From: Zymomonas sp. | GTDB taxonomy: Bacteria; Pseudomonadota; Alphaproteobacteria; Sphingomonadales; Sphingomonadaceae | Assembly (NCBI GenBank): GCA_027489105.1 | Contig: JAIYAJ010000130.1 | Location: forward strand, 1 to 17,507 | DNA length: 17,507 nucleotides | Direction: 5' to 3' | Part shown: positions 1 to 7,205 of the stretch, in pieces | Numbering within the stretch: the stretch's first letter is position 1 | Layout: every line of letters starts with the position of its first letter | Program-made: the position numbers and the translations under genes | The notes under the pieces: generated by a model | What the model was told of the DNA's origin: nothing | The model's input: the letters and a program-made list of their open reading frames with translations, nothing else | The model's database searches: none

Positions 1-1129
1 CATTATACTCGCCCACCGCGCCGGGGGCGGTGCGGAAGCCGGGATAGGGCCGATAGGCCGAGCCGGTCCATTCCCACACATTGCCGAACATCGCCGGCGC
101 GCCACTGCGATCGGCACAGGGGCCGACCGCTCCAGCCAGATCGAGCTGCACGCCCGACGCAGGATCATGCGCGCTCGACGCGAGTTCCCATTCCTGTTCG
201 GTCGGAAGCCTCGCCCCCGCCCAGCTGGCGAAAGCGTCGGCCTCGTAAAAGCTGATATGGGTGACGGGCGCCGACAGGTCGAGCGGCTGCCAACCCGACA
301 GGGTGAACTGCTCCCACCCTCCTTCGACCCGTCGCCAATAGAGCGGGCCCTGCACCTCTTCGGCATTCACCCAGGTCCAGCCGTCGGATAGCCAGAGATT
401 GGGCGTCGCATAGCCACGGTCTTCGATGAACGAGAGCCATTCACCGTTGGTGACAGTCCGATCGGCCAGCGCGAAAGGCCGCAGGAAAGTCTGATGGCGC
501 GGACCTTCGTTGTCGAAGGCGAAGCCGGGCCCATCATGACCCACGCTCACCAGCCCACCCTCGTAGCGGATCCAGCGCATCGGAGCGACGTCGACGCTTC
601 CCTCAGGGCAGGGAGCGGGTCGCGGCCAAGCCGATGGGCCGAGCGGGTTGCAGTGGAGCAGATGCTTCAGGTCCGTCAGCAACAGTTCCTGATGCTGCTG
701 CTCATGATGAAGGCCGAGTTCGACGAGGGCCATCTGCTCGGGTGCCAGCCGATCGAGCGCGCCCATAAGCGCTTCGTCGACCCAGCTACGATAGGCGATC
801 ACCTCGCGCAATGACGGGCGCGTGAGCAGGCCCCGCTTGGCGCGTTCGATGCGCGCCCCTTCGGCCTCGTAATAGCTGTTGAACAGGAAGGGCCAGCGAT
901 CGTGGAACAGCTGATACCCCGAGACATAGTCACGCAGAACGAAGGTCTCGAAGAACCAGCTGACATGGGCAAGGTGCCATTTGGCAGGCGATGCATCGGG
1001 CATCGACTGGGCGGTGGCGTCGGCATCGGAAAGGCCGGCGACGAGATCGACGCTCAGCTGCCGCGCGCGGCGATAGCGCTCGGCGAGCGACAGGGCGGCG
1101 GAAGACGGCTGGTCCGATAGGCTTGCCAC
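1..1129 (-). CDS. egtB: Ergothioneine biosynthesis protein EgtB (partial, C-terminus beyond window)
   Basis: This is an iron-dependent sulfoxide synthase that joins hercynine to a cysteine or gamma-glutamylcysteine thiol using O2, the central step of ergothioneine synthesis. The visible 376 codons show an N-terminal DinB-like half and a C-terminal FGE/SUMF1-like half. In the first half, WHLAHVSWFFETF (about 51-63) and HHEQQHQE (141-148) supply the family's three-histidine iron site, probably H55, H142 and H146. In the second half, SFYEADAFASWAGARLPTEQ (about 293-311) and GNVWEWTGSAYRPYPGFR (349-366) are typical. The frame runs open to base 1, so the last part of the protein is missing here. 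The start is not certain: a GTG at 1129 gives VASLSDQ and has a GGGGA about 12 bases upstream, and another in-frame GTG lies further upstream. egtD is often the neighbour of egtB and would lie beyond the left edge if present. The family call is secure. Confidence 0.93.
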   Translation of the reverse strand, partial: MASLSDQPSSAALSLAERYRRARQLSVDLVAGLSDADATAQSMPDASPAKWHLAHVSWFFETFVLRDYVSGYQLFHDRWPFLFNSYYEAEGARIERAKRGLLTRPSLREVIAYRSWVDEALMGALDRLAPEQMALVELGLHHEQQHQELLLTDLKHLLHCNPLGPSAWPRPAPCPEGSVDVAPMRWIRYEGGLVSVGHDGPGFAFDNEGPRHQTFLRPFALADRTVTNGEWLSFIEDRGYATPNLWLSDGWTWVNAEEVQGPLYWRRVEGGWEQFTLSGWQPLDLSAPVTHISFYEADAFASWAGARLPTEQEWELASSAHDPASGVQLDLAGAVGPCADRSGAPAMFGNVWEWTGSAYRPYPGFRTAPGAVGEYN

Positions 1130-1371
1130 GATGGTCGATAATCCCCGCCTGATGTCGCACCTGGACGGCACGACAGCTGTAACGAGCGAGACGGGATTAA
1201 GTTACCGGGCGGGCGAGATAATCCCCGACCGCTTCTCCCAGCGCCTTTCCATTGCCGCACGTTCCGGCCTTGGGCGGGTAGCGCGCAGGCAGAGACATTT
1301 TGATGACCCTATTGACCCTGTTCCGGCCAATAGCCGGATCGCGGCGGATAAACCCCACCGCGTCCCCATCG
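1130..1371. other. Intergenic region between ydbL and egtB with repeated GATAATCCCCG
   Basis: This 242-bp stretch separates the ydbL stop from the egtB start, and both genes read leftward. It contains two direct copies of GATAATCCCCG (1137-1147 and 1217-1227), a partial inverted copy CGGGATTA around 1192-1199, and a short inverted repeat CCGGC-CAATA-GCCGG (1323-1337). A short near-tandem repeat, TGACCCTATTGACCCTGTT, lies just before that hairpin. No convincing reading frame was seen. It is long enough to hold an egtB promoter, so egtB may not depend on the ydbH operon. Confidence 0.4.
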
Positions 1372-1746
1372 TCAGCCGCAATAATCGGGGGTGATCGACT
1401 CCGAGCCTTGGCGCTTCTTCCAGGCGCCGTCCTTCAGCTTATAGGCCTGCCCCGGCTTGACCGCGCGCAGCGTCTGGCAGGCCGTCGTCTGGGCGAACTG
1501 GTCGACGGTCACGTTGCGCGACGCGGCGATCTGGGTGTAGCCGGCCCGCCGCTTGATGTTGATCGCGTCGACCGCCGCCTTCAGATCCGACGATGGCGCC
1601 GAGACGAAGCCGAGATAGCCGTCCCATTGCTCGCCGACCGCACCGGCCGACAGGGCCTGCTCGACGACCGGATCCGCCGCAAGCAGCGGCGAGGCCACCG
1701 CCAGGGCGGCAGCTGCGACAATGGCCGTACCGAATATCTTTCTCAT
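1372..1746 (-). CDS. ydbL: YdbL family periplasmic protein (DUF1318)
   Basis: This is a 124-aa exported protein. It opens with MRKIFGTAIVAAAALA and a signal peptide that probably ends near LLAAD (about 20-25). The mature part has the DUF1318 pattern AVDAINIKRRAGYTQIAA, then QFAQTTACQTL and a lysine-rich stretch before the PDYCG tail, leaving two cysteines. A longer open frame extends upstream to 1971, but it only overlaps ynbE in another phase, so the start at 1746 is preferred. Its ATG overlaps the ynbE stop as ATGA, indicating translational coupling. In E. coli, YdbL is encoded with YdbH and YnbE and is proposed to act as a periplasmic helper of their assembly. The same role is inferred here from sequence and gene order. 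Confidence 0.88.
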   Translation of the reverse strand: MRKIFGTAIVAAAALAVASPLLAADPVVEQALSAGAVGEQWDGYLGFVSAPSSDLKAAVDAINIKRRAGYTQIAASRNVTVDQFAQTTACQTLRAVKPGQAYKLKDGAWKKRQGSESITPDYCG

Positions 1747-1955
1747 TGCGGAAACAGCTCCGGATTGTTGGCGATGAAGTCCTCGGCATCCTTCTGGAGC
1801 CGGACCACCACCTCTTGCTTTACATTCACGTTCAGGTTGATCTCGATCGGCTTGTCGGGTGCGGCGACCTGAATGCAGCCTGCGAGCATCAGCCCACACG
1901 CCAGGGTCGCCATCGCCGCGATACGGCCGTTCGCTATCGTCTTCATCCTTGTCAT
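1743..1955 (-). CDS. ynbE: YnbE family outer-membrane lipoprotein
   Basis: This is a small lipoprotein of 70 aa. The N-terminal signal sequence ends in a clear lipobox, LAGC (about 24-27), so the mature protein should begin with a lipidated cysteine. The following IEINLNVNVKQEVVVRL has the alternating pattern of a beta strand, consistent with the strand-to-strand stacking proposed for E. coli YnbE on the C-terminal end of YdbH. The tail ends FIANNPELFPQ. Two starts are possible: ATG at 1955 or ATG at 1946 (MKTIANG). Neither has a well-spaced Shine-Dalgarno sequence, and a 7-bp hairpin sits only three bases upstream of the first. The gene lies between ydbH and ydbL and overlaps ydbL by four bases. 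It probably works with YdbH as the outer-membrane end of a lipid-transfer bridge. Confidence 0.87.
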   Translation of the reverse strand: MTRMKTIANGRIAAMATLACGLMLAGCIQVAAPDKPIEINLNVNVKQEVVVRLQKDAEDFIANNPELFPQ

Positions 1956-1958
1956 TGC

Positions 1959-1981
1959 GGGACGCTCGCACCGTGCGTCCC
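1959..1981 (-). promoter_or_regulatory. Hairpin in the ydbH-ynbE spacer abutting the ynbE start
   Basis: GGGACGC (1959-1965) and GCGTCCC (1975-1981) form a perfect 7-bp stem around a 9-base loop. An alternative inner pairing CGCAC/GTGCG overlaps it. The structure ends three bases before the ynbE ATG, where a ribosome site would normally be, and no T-run follows. It could act as an RNA stability, attenuation or translation-control element between ydbH and ynbE. That role is inference; the inverted repeat itself is directly visible. Confidence 0.4.
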
Positions 1982-2019
1982 GCTCGTCAATCTGGCTAAG
2001 GTCATGACATGCTCCCGCT

Positions 2020-5000
2020 TTACCTTGGCTGAATGGGGGGCTGAATGGGGGCCGGCACCGGAACGATCACAGCGTCCGATGCCGGACGGGTCTGTTCGGG
2101 CGCGGCCGTGGCGCCGTTTCGAAGCAATAGCGAGGGATCGACGAAGGTCTGGGCGGAGTTGACCAGCCCCCGGAACGGCGCGGTGATCGTGATATTGAAG
2201 CGGAAAGGCAGTCGCGTCAGCGGCGCCAGCAGACGTCCCATGATCCCATTCCGCGTAGCCGTTTCCTCGGGCCGATCGTTGGTCCCGTCGAAGCGGACGC
2301 GGCTGACGATCTCGCCGTCGAGCTGTCCGTTGAGATCGATGATCAGCCGGTCATAGCGCATCGACTTGAGCGCATCGAAGGCCAGGCGCGCATAGCGTCC
2401 GAGATTGGCGTTGGTCACGTCGCCGACATAGGACAGGGTTCCCCCGCCCGGCCGCACGCGCAGTTCGCCATTTTCGATGCGCCCGCCCGAGGAATCGAAG
2501 ATGATCGGCAGGACGCCGTCGAACTTGCCGGTCACCGCCAGATTCTTGAACTCCAGCTGCTGAACGAAGGTCGCTGCATCAAGGCCGTCGATCCGGAATG
2601 TCAGTCCGCGGGCGACAGGCCGCGCCATGTCGAGCATGCTCGGCTCCAGCGTCAGCGTACCGCCCGCAAAGGGCCAGTCGCCCGACTGGATCGACAGCTG
2701 CCGGTCAGGAAGGATGCGATAGCGGATCAGGCCGTTGGTGACGGCGATGCCCGGATTCACCTCAGCCAGCATAACCTTCTGGTCGGGCGCGGTCACCAGG
2801 CCGAGCAAATCGACGAAGTGGATCGTGCCCTTGAGCCCGGTAACCGGACCGAAGGCAGCCGCAAAATCGAGCTTCTCGGTCGAAAAAGCGCCTTGGCTGG
2901 TGACCTCGCCGCCGCGCCATTCGATCAGCCCCGTGCCCGCGACGCTGCCCTCGACATTCGCGATCATGCCCAAGGTGAGCGGCGTTATCGTTTCGGGTTG
3001 GAGCCCCTTGCCGAAGGTCAGCGCATCGACCGACAATTCCGCCCCGCCACGGCTGGTGGAAAGATCATGGTTGAGCGCAACGCGGGTCACCGTCGCCTGC
3101 GACCTGGGCTCCTTCAGCGTCGCCTTCGCCGATATCCTGCCGCCGATCAGATCCAGACGGACATCGTCCGATCGCAGCGGGTGGAAACGGGGCTCCACGG
3201 TCTGGGCATCCGCGACCTGCAGGCCCCCCTCTACCGAGAGGCGGCTACCGGCCAGGCGCCAGCGCCCCTCGCCTTCCGACATGAGCAGGGGCACCGATGC
3301 GAGCTTCCCGGAAAGCGTCGCAAAGCTGCCCGCGATTCCCCGGGCGTCGACGCGCCCGTCCAGCCGGCCGATAGCGAGCCGGGTCGGGTCATCTTTGTCG
3401 CCCAGCCTTACGGCAAGGCTATCGAGGCGGAAGCCCGGATTACCAACCGACGCGGTCAGCGTTCGCCCTTCGATCGACAGCGGCTGCCCGCCGATCGTGC
3501 CGCGCAGCCGAGGCGCCTGGACGATCGCCCCACCTGAGATGGCGCCCTCGCTGGCTCGGCGGAACAGCGCGCCACCGACGGGGCAAAGCGGCAACCGGCT
3601 GGGACCGATCGTCGTGCCGGCGATGGCGAGGCGGGACCAACTGAGCGGCGCGCAGACGCTGTTCACGACCATTGCCCCACGCTCACCGATCGTGAACCGC
3701 AGGGGAAGACGAGCATCGTCGACCCGACCGTCAGCGAGGGGACCGCTCATCCGCACGCCGGTCGTGACGAAGACTATGCCACGGCGATCCCGCGTGAAGG
3801 CGATCGGATCGAAGGCCAGCGAAGCCTGACCGGTTCGATAGGGTGCGATGCTCGCCGAGCCTTCCAACGGACCACCCGGAACGGTCTGGCGCGCGGTTGC
3901 CAGCAGATGCGGCAGGCCGCCGCCGGACAGTTCGAGACTGCCATTGGCGGAGACGCCTTCGGAACGGCTCCATCCGATGCCGGCAGCGCCGGTCGGGCGG
4001 AGGAGGAGCCTCGCCCCGCTCCGGCTATCGGCGGCGACGCGAAGAACGCGCAGTTCGGCCTCGCCGCCGCCCAGGCTCGCACGAATATCGGCCTTCACAT
4101 CGGCCTCAGCCCCCGCCCTTGCGAGAGCCCGTGCCCACGCATCGACAACCGGTCCCGGCGGAAGCGGGTCCAGACTTGCGCCCATGCCCGCCAGAGCAGT
4201 AGTCGAAGCCGGCGAAAGACGCGCGTCCGATGCGCTCACCTGCCCATCAAAATCCGCATCGCCGCGCGAGGTGACGCGGTATTTTCCGCGCACCCCCAAC
4301 GCACCGACATTACCCTGTGCCATGGTGATGTCCCCGGCGCGCAGGTCCGCGTCTCCGGCCACGCCGGCACGTCCGGCCGTGAAGGCGAGTTGACCACCCA
4401 GCGTGCCGATCCGCGCTCGACCGACAAGGACCGTCCCCTTGGTCGGCTTCAACATCCCCCGCCACTGCGTCAGATCGGAACTGCCCCGCAGATCGGTCTC
4501 CACCATGGCGTCGGACAGCCGGACACCGGCGCAATCAATCGTGGAGGCGCGAAGCGGGCCTGAAAGGCGGGGAGCTCCGTCCGCCGTCGTCACTTGCAAC
4601 GCCGCGCCCAATTGCTCTGCGACGCAGTCTTTCGCGACCAACCGCGGCGCGGAAAGCGTGACCCGCCCCCTGAAACCGTCGTCCAGACGACCGGCGCCAT
4701 CGAGCATAAGCGACACCAGCCCGGCAGGGCTCGCGATATCGGCCCGTACCGACCGAGCCGTCAGCGAAATCGCGGGCAAGGCGAATGGCGCATGGCCCTG
4801 CCCTTCCGGCAACAGACGATCGACGGCACCCAGCGACAGCTTTCCGCTGACGAACCGCCCCTTGATCCGCAGCCCGCCTGCGTCGACCGCGCGAACCTGG
4901 ACGCCGCGCAAGCCGAAGCCCAGTTCGACCTCCGCCCAGTCCGCCACCAGATCGGGCGAGCGCGGATCGCCGATCACGACATTCTCGATCCGGTGGGTCC

Positions 5001-5184
5001 GCACGCCTATCTTCGCAAGGCGATAGCGCGCGGCCACGCCCTTCTCGCGTAACATGGCATCGATGTAGGAAGCGGCGATCGGAGTCCGCTCCGACCACAG
5101 CCACACGCCACCGGTCGCCAGTGCCACGGCACTGGCGCCTGCCACGATCAGGACATGCTTCTTGCGCGGCGACGCAGCCTCCAT
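2020..5184 (-). CDS. ydbH: YdbH family AsmA-like intermembrane lipid-transport protein
   Basis: This 1054-aa protein is anchored in the inner membrane by one N-terminal segment (about 10-30, VLIVAGASAVALATGGVWLW) after the basic PRKKH. The remainder is a long periplasmic chain rich in alternating beta-strand pattern, as in AsmA, TamB, YhdP and YdbH proteins, which form a hydrophobic groove spanning the periplasm. The region FDGVLPIIFDSSGGRIENG and the following LRVRPGGGTLSYVGD match the conserved YdbH C-terminal domain. The tail is proline-rich and ends in a duplicated PIQP. The gene is followed by ynbE and ydbL, the same order as in E. coli, where the system helps carry phospholipid to the outer membrane redundantly with TamB and YhdP. 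The start at 5184 is the first ATG before the basic and membrane stretch. The cargo in this organism is not shown by sequence. Confidence 0.88.
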   Translation of the reverse strand: MEAASPRKKHVLIVAGASAVALATGGVWLWSERTPIAASYIDAMLREKGVAARYRLAKIGVRTHRIENVVIGDPRSPDLVADWAEVELGFGLRGVQVRAVDAGGLRIKGRFVSGKLSLGAVDRLLPEGQGHAPFALPAISLTARSVRADIASPAGLVSLMLDGAGRLDDGFRGRVTLSAPRLVAKDCVAEQLGAALQVTTADGAPRLSGPLRASTIDCAGVRLSDAMVETDLRGSSDLTQWRGMLKPTKGTVLVGRARIGTLGGQLAFTAGRAGVAGDADLRAGDITMAQGNVGALGVRGKYRVTSRGDADFDGQVSASDARLSPASTTALAGMGASLDPLPPGPVVDAWARALARAGAEADVKADIRASLGGGEAELRVLRVAADSRSGARLLLRPTGAAGIGWSRSEGVSANGSLELSGGGLPHLLATARQTVPGGPLEGSASIAPYRTGQASLAFDPIAFTRDRRGIVFVTTGVRMSGPLADGRVDDARLPLRFTIGERGAMVVNSVCAPLSWSRLAIAGTTIGPSRLPLCPVGGALFRRASEGAISGGAIVQAPRLRGTIGGQPLSIEGRTLTASVGNPGFRLDSLAVRLGDKDDPTRLAIGRLDGRVDARGIAGSFATLSGKLASVPLLMSEGEGRWRLAGSRLSVEGGLQVADAQTVEPRFHPLRSDDVRLDLIGGRISAKATLKEPRSQATVTRVALNHDLSTSRGGAELSVDALTFGKGLQPETITPLTLGMIANVEGSVAGTGLIEWRGGEVTSQGAFSTEKLDFAAAFGPVTGLKGTIHFVDLLGLVTAPDQKVMLAEVNPGIAVTNGLIRYRILPDRQLSIQSGDWPFAGGTLTLEPSMLDMARPVARGLTFRIDGLDAATFVQQLEFKNLAVTGKFDGVLPIIFDSSGGRIENGELRVRPGGGTLSYVGDVTNANLGRYARLAFDALKSMRYDRLIIDLNGQLDGEIVSRVRFDGTNDRPEETATRNGIMGRLLAPLTRLPFRFNITITAPFRGLVNSAQTFVDPSLLLRNGATAAPEQTRPASDAVIVPVPAPIQPPIQPR
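2027..2050. repeat. Tandem duplication of a 12-bp unit in the ydbH 3' end
   Basis: GGCTGAATGGGG occurs twice back to back (2027-2038 and 2039-2050), with no mismatch. On the coding (minus) strand this adds four residues in frame and creates the PIQPPIQP tail of YdbH. It is a recent-looking in-frame slippage or duplication and could vary in copy number between strains. Confidence 0.7.
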
Positions 5185-5422
5185 AGCGCGGGGCTTAGTC
5201 GTTCAGGACGATGGCGTCACCCCGCTGGCGACAGAGCGTCGCACGCGCGGGTGGGGATCGATCCCCGAAAACATGGTTAACCAACCCTCAACGCTTTCCC
5301 TCTATCCACGACAGGGTCCAAACCTTCCGCCGTCCGGCATTGTTCCGCCACCGGCTCGTTTCCGGGACCCGGGCGGAACCTGGTTCGCGTCCGGCGGTCA
5401 GGCCGGCTGTCAGGAGTGTCGC
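5185..5422. promoter_or_regulatory. Divergent promoter region with two perfect palindromes
   Basis: This 238-bp gap lies between the divergent ydbH (minus) and the 590-aa gene (plus), so it should hold promoters for both. It contains GGGGATCGATCCCC (5253-5266), a perfect 14-bp palindrome, and TGGTTAACCA (5274-5283), a perfect 10-bp palindrome eight bases further on. Read on the minus strand, the second palindrome includes TTAACCAT, which resembles a CtrA half-site as described in Caulobacter. Clear -35 and -10 boxes were not identified. The palindromes are seen directly; the regulator assignment is a guess. Confidence 0.4.
5412..5416 (+). promoter_or_regulatory. Shine-Dalgarno site deciding the GTG start at 5423
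   Basis: AGGAG lies six bases before a GTG at 5423. The same frame is open back to an ATG at 5162, but that upstream part overlaps the start of divergent ydbH, reads as low-quality protein and has no comparable ribosome site. The GTG is therefore the chosen start. Confidence 0.65.
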
Positions 5423-7195
5423 GTGTCGATTCAGATTGCAAATGCACTGGTGCAGCGGCTCGGCCCCTGCGTGATCGAGATCGACCAGGCGGCCCATCCG
5501 GAACTCGCCTGCGAACTGGCGCTGATGGGCTGCGGCATCGCCGCCCCGGGTGCGAAATCCTCTTCTCTCAACTCGGCTCATGCCGGCTATCTGGCCTGGG
5601 CCGGCTCGGGCGCGGGGCCCAGCTTTGCCAGCGCGATCGCCCCGTTCGCCGGAGCGGGAACGCTCGCGCTGCACAGCACCGGCCAACCGCGCGAAGCGCT
5701 CGAGGCGCAGCTCTTCGCGCATGGCTGGCGACGTCACCCGGCGTCGATGATGCTGCACGAATATGGCGACTGGACCGCCGACTGCCTGCCCGCGCTCACT
5801 TACTGGCAGCATGACAGTGGTCAGCGCGATGGCTGGCTCGACCGGGGCTTCGAAGCGGACGCCGTGATCGCACGCTTTGCGATGGCCGCGACGCATGTCC
5901 GCACGGGTGACCGCGTTCTTATCGACGACGCCGGATCGGACGATGCCGCCGCAATCATCCTTGCGCTCTCGCGCGCCGGATCGGTGCTGTTTGCCGGCGC
6001 ACATGGCGACTCCCGCTGGGAGACGACGGGACCTGCGCTCGACGCCGTCCCGGCCCAGTCGATCGACCTGGTGATCGCCTTCGACGCCGAAGCCCCGGAG
6101 GGCTGGCAGTCGCGCGTGGCGGACTATGCCCGCCTGCTGAAACCGGACGGCCGTGCCGTGCTCGGATGGCGGCGCGACCGGGGCGATGGCAGCCGCCCCC
6201 GCGACTGGGACGCGATGGACGACGCGGTATCCGAATGGCTGCTCCCGGAGGTCCGCTACGCCCAATGCGCGGCAAGCCCCGATGCCCGGGGGCCGCACAT
6301 GATGCTGCAGATACCGGCCGAACAGGCGGCCGATGTCGACTGGCTGCTGATGGTCGCCTCGGCCAACCCGCTGCTCGGTGCTGAAGCCACGCTGGAATAT
6401 GAAAATCCCGCTTATCCGCTACGGCACGGCACCCCGCCGGCGCTGGTCGATTTCGGCTCGGCCTATGACAATCCGTGGCTCTATCGCTCGCTCGTCCAGA
6501 TGGGCGAGCGACTGAATCACGAGGTCAAGCTCGCCCGCCTGGCCGAATGCGTGATCGAGGATTCGCGCCCCGACTCCGCCGACCGCGGCGCGGCAATCGC
6601 AGTGCTCGGCTATCGCATCCTGGAGATGCGCCGGGCCGATCTGGCCGCAGTGATCCTCCCGCCGATCGAAGCCTATGTAGGCCAGCCCGTCACCTCGGAG
6701 ACGCCCGTCCACGTCCGGCGCTGGCGCATCTCGCTGGCTTTTCTCGCCGGCCGCCTGAGCGAACTGAGCGAAAAACGCGAGGACGCCGCGCGCTGGTACC
6801 GGCAGGCCGCCGAAGCCAATTGGTGGGATTTCTCGCCGCTACTGGCGACGAAGAGCATCGCCGCCGCCTTCTACGAGGCACGGCTGCACCTCGCGGCGGG
6901 CAACGCCCAGACCGCGCTCGCCTGCTTCCGGCAGGGTATGGAGACATCGCTCAAGGCAGCCGCCAGCGCCCATGATGCGCAGATGGGCCCCGACGGTCAC
7001 CCCCTGCCCTTCTATCTGCAGGAACTGGCCGAGGTCATCGACATGGGATCGCAATGCGCCAATGCGCTCGCGCATTTTCACCTGTGGCAGCGCGATCCCG
7101 GCCTGTTCTGGCGTCAGGTCGACGTCCGGCGCTTTGGTCTCGCGTCCTGGGCCCGCGATCTGGAACATGAGAATCAGCGGCTGCGGGCCGCGTGA
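5423..7195 (+). CDS. Methyltransferase-like protein with degenerate SAM motif and helical-repeat C-terminus
   Basis: This is a 590-aa protein of unassigned function. Residues 1-120 form an N-terminal domain without recognised motifs, containing GWRRHPASMM (101-110). Residues about 140-300 resemble a class I methyltransferase fold: TGDRVLIDDAGSDDAAA sits where the SAM-binding strand and glycine loop would be, then SIDLVIAF (213-220) and LLKPDGRAVLGW (238-249) at the later strands. The usual GxGxG is replaced by DAGSDD, so SAM binding may be lost or altered. The C-terminal third (about 350-590) is helical and TPR-like, with DAARWYRQAAEANWWDF (454-470) and TALACFRQGME (497-507). No signal peptide or membrane segment is seen. 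It sits 10 bases before the FkbM fusion gene, whose ribosome site overlaps this stop, so the two are almost certainly co-translated. It may be a non-catalytic or divergent partner of that protein in glycan or protein modification. Confidence 0.65.
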   Translation: MSIQIANALVQRLGPCVIEIDQAAHPELACELALMGCGIAAPGAKSSSLNSAHAGYLAWAGSGAGPSFASAIAPFAGAGTLALHSTGQPREALEAQLFAHGWRRHPASMMLHEYGDWTADCLPALTYWQHDSGQRDGWLDRGFEADAVIARFAMAATHVRTGDRVLIDDAGSDDAAAIILALSRAGSVLFAGAHGDSRWETTGPALDAVPAQSIDLVIAFDAEAPEGWQSRVADYARLLKPDGRAVLGWRRDRGDGSRPRDWDAMDDAVSEWLLPEVRYAQCAASPDARGPHMMLQIPAEQAADVDWLLMVASANPLLGAEATLEYENPAYPLRHGTPPALVDFGSAYDNPWLYRSLVQMGERLNHEVKLARLAECVIEDSRPDSADRGAAIAVLGYRILEMRRADLAAVILPPIEAYVGQPVTSETPVHVRRWRISLAFLAGRLSELSEKREDAARWYRQAAEANWWDFSPLLATKSIAAAFYEARLHLAAGNAQTALACFRQGMETSLKAAASAHDAQMGPDGHPLPFYLQELAEVIDMGSQCANALAHFHLWQRDPGLFWRQVDVRRFGLASWARDLEHENQRLRAA

Positions 7196-7199
7196 GGAG
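7194..7199 (+). promoter_or_regulatory. Shine-Dalgarno overlapping the upstream stop, deciding the start at 7206
   Basis: GAGGAG overlaps the TGA of the preceding gene and sits six bases before the ATG at 7206. An open frame reaches back to 6972, but that part lies inside the upstream gene in another phase and is not expected to be translated. Confidence 0.7.
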
Positions 7200-7205
7200 A
7201 CGAGC

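Noticed and set aside
1747..1971. Upstream extension of the ydbL frame
   Set aside because: It is out-of-phase ynbE sequence; the ATG at 1746 is followed directly by a signal peptide.
2735..3829. Plus-strand 364-aa open frame antisense to ydbH
   Set aside because: It is rich in P, R and S with no recognisable motif and lies wholly opposite a clear YdbH coding frame; such frames are expected in GC-rich DNA.
5162..5422. 87-codon N-terminal extension of the 590-aa protein starting at ATG 5162
   Set aside because: It overlaps the first codons of divergent ydbH, reads as low-quality sequence and lacks a ribosome site, whereas GTG 5423 has AGGAG at ideal spacing.
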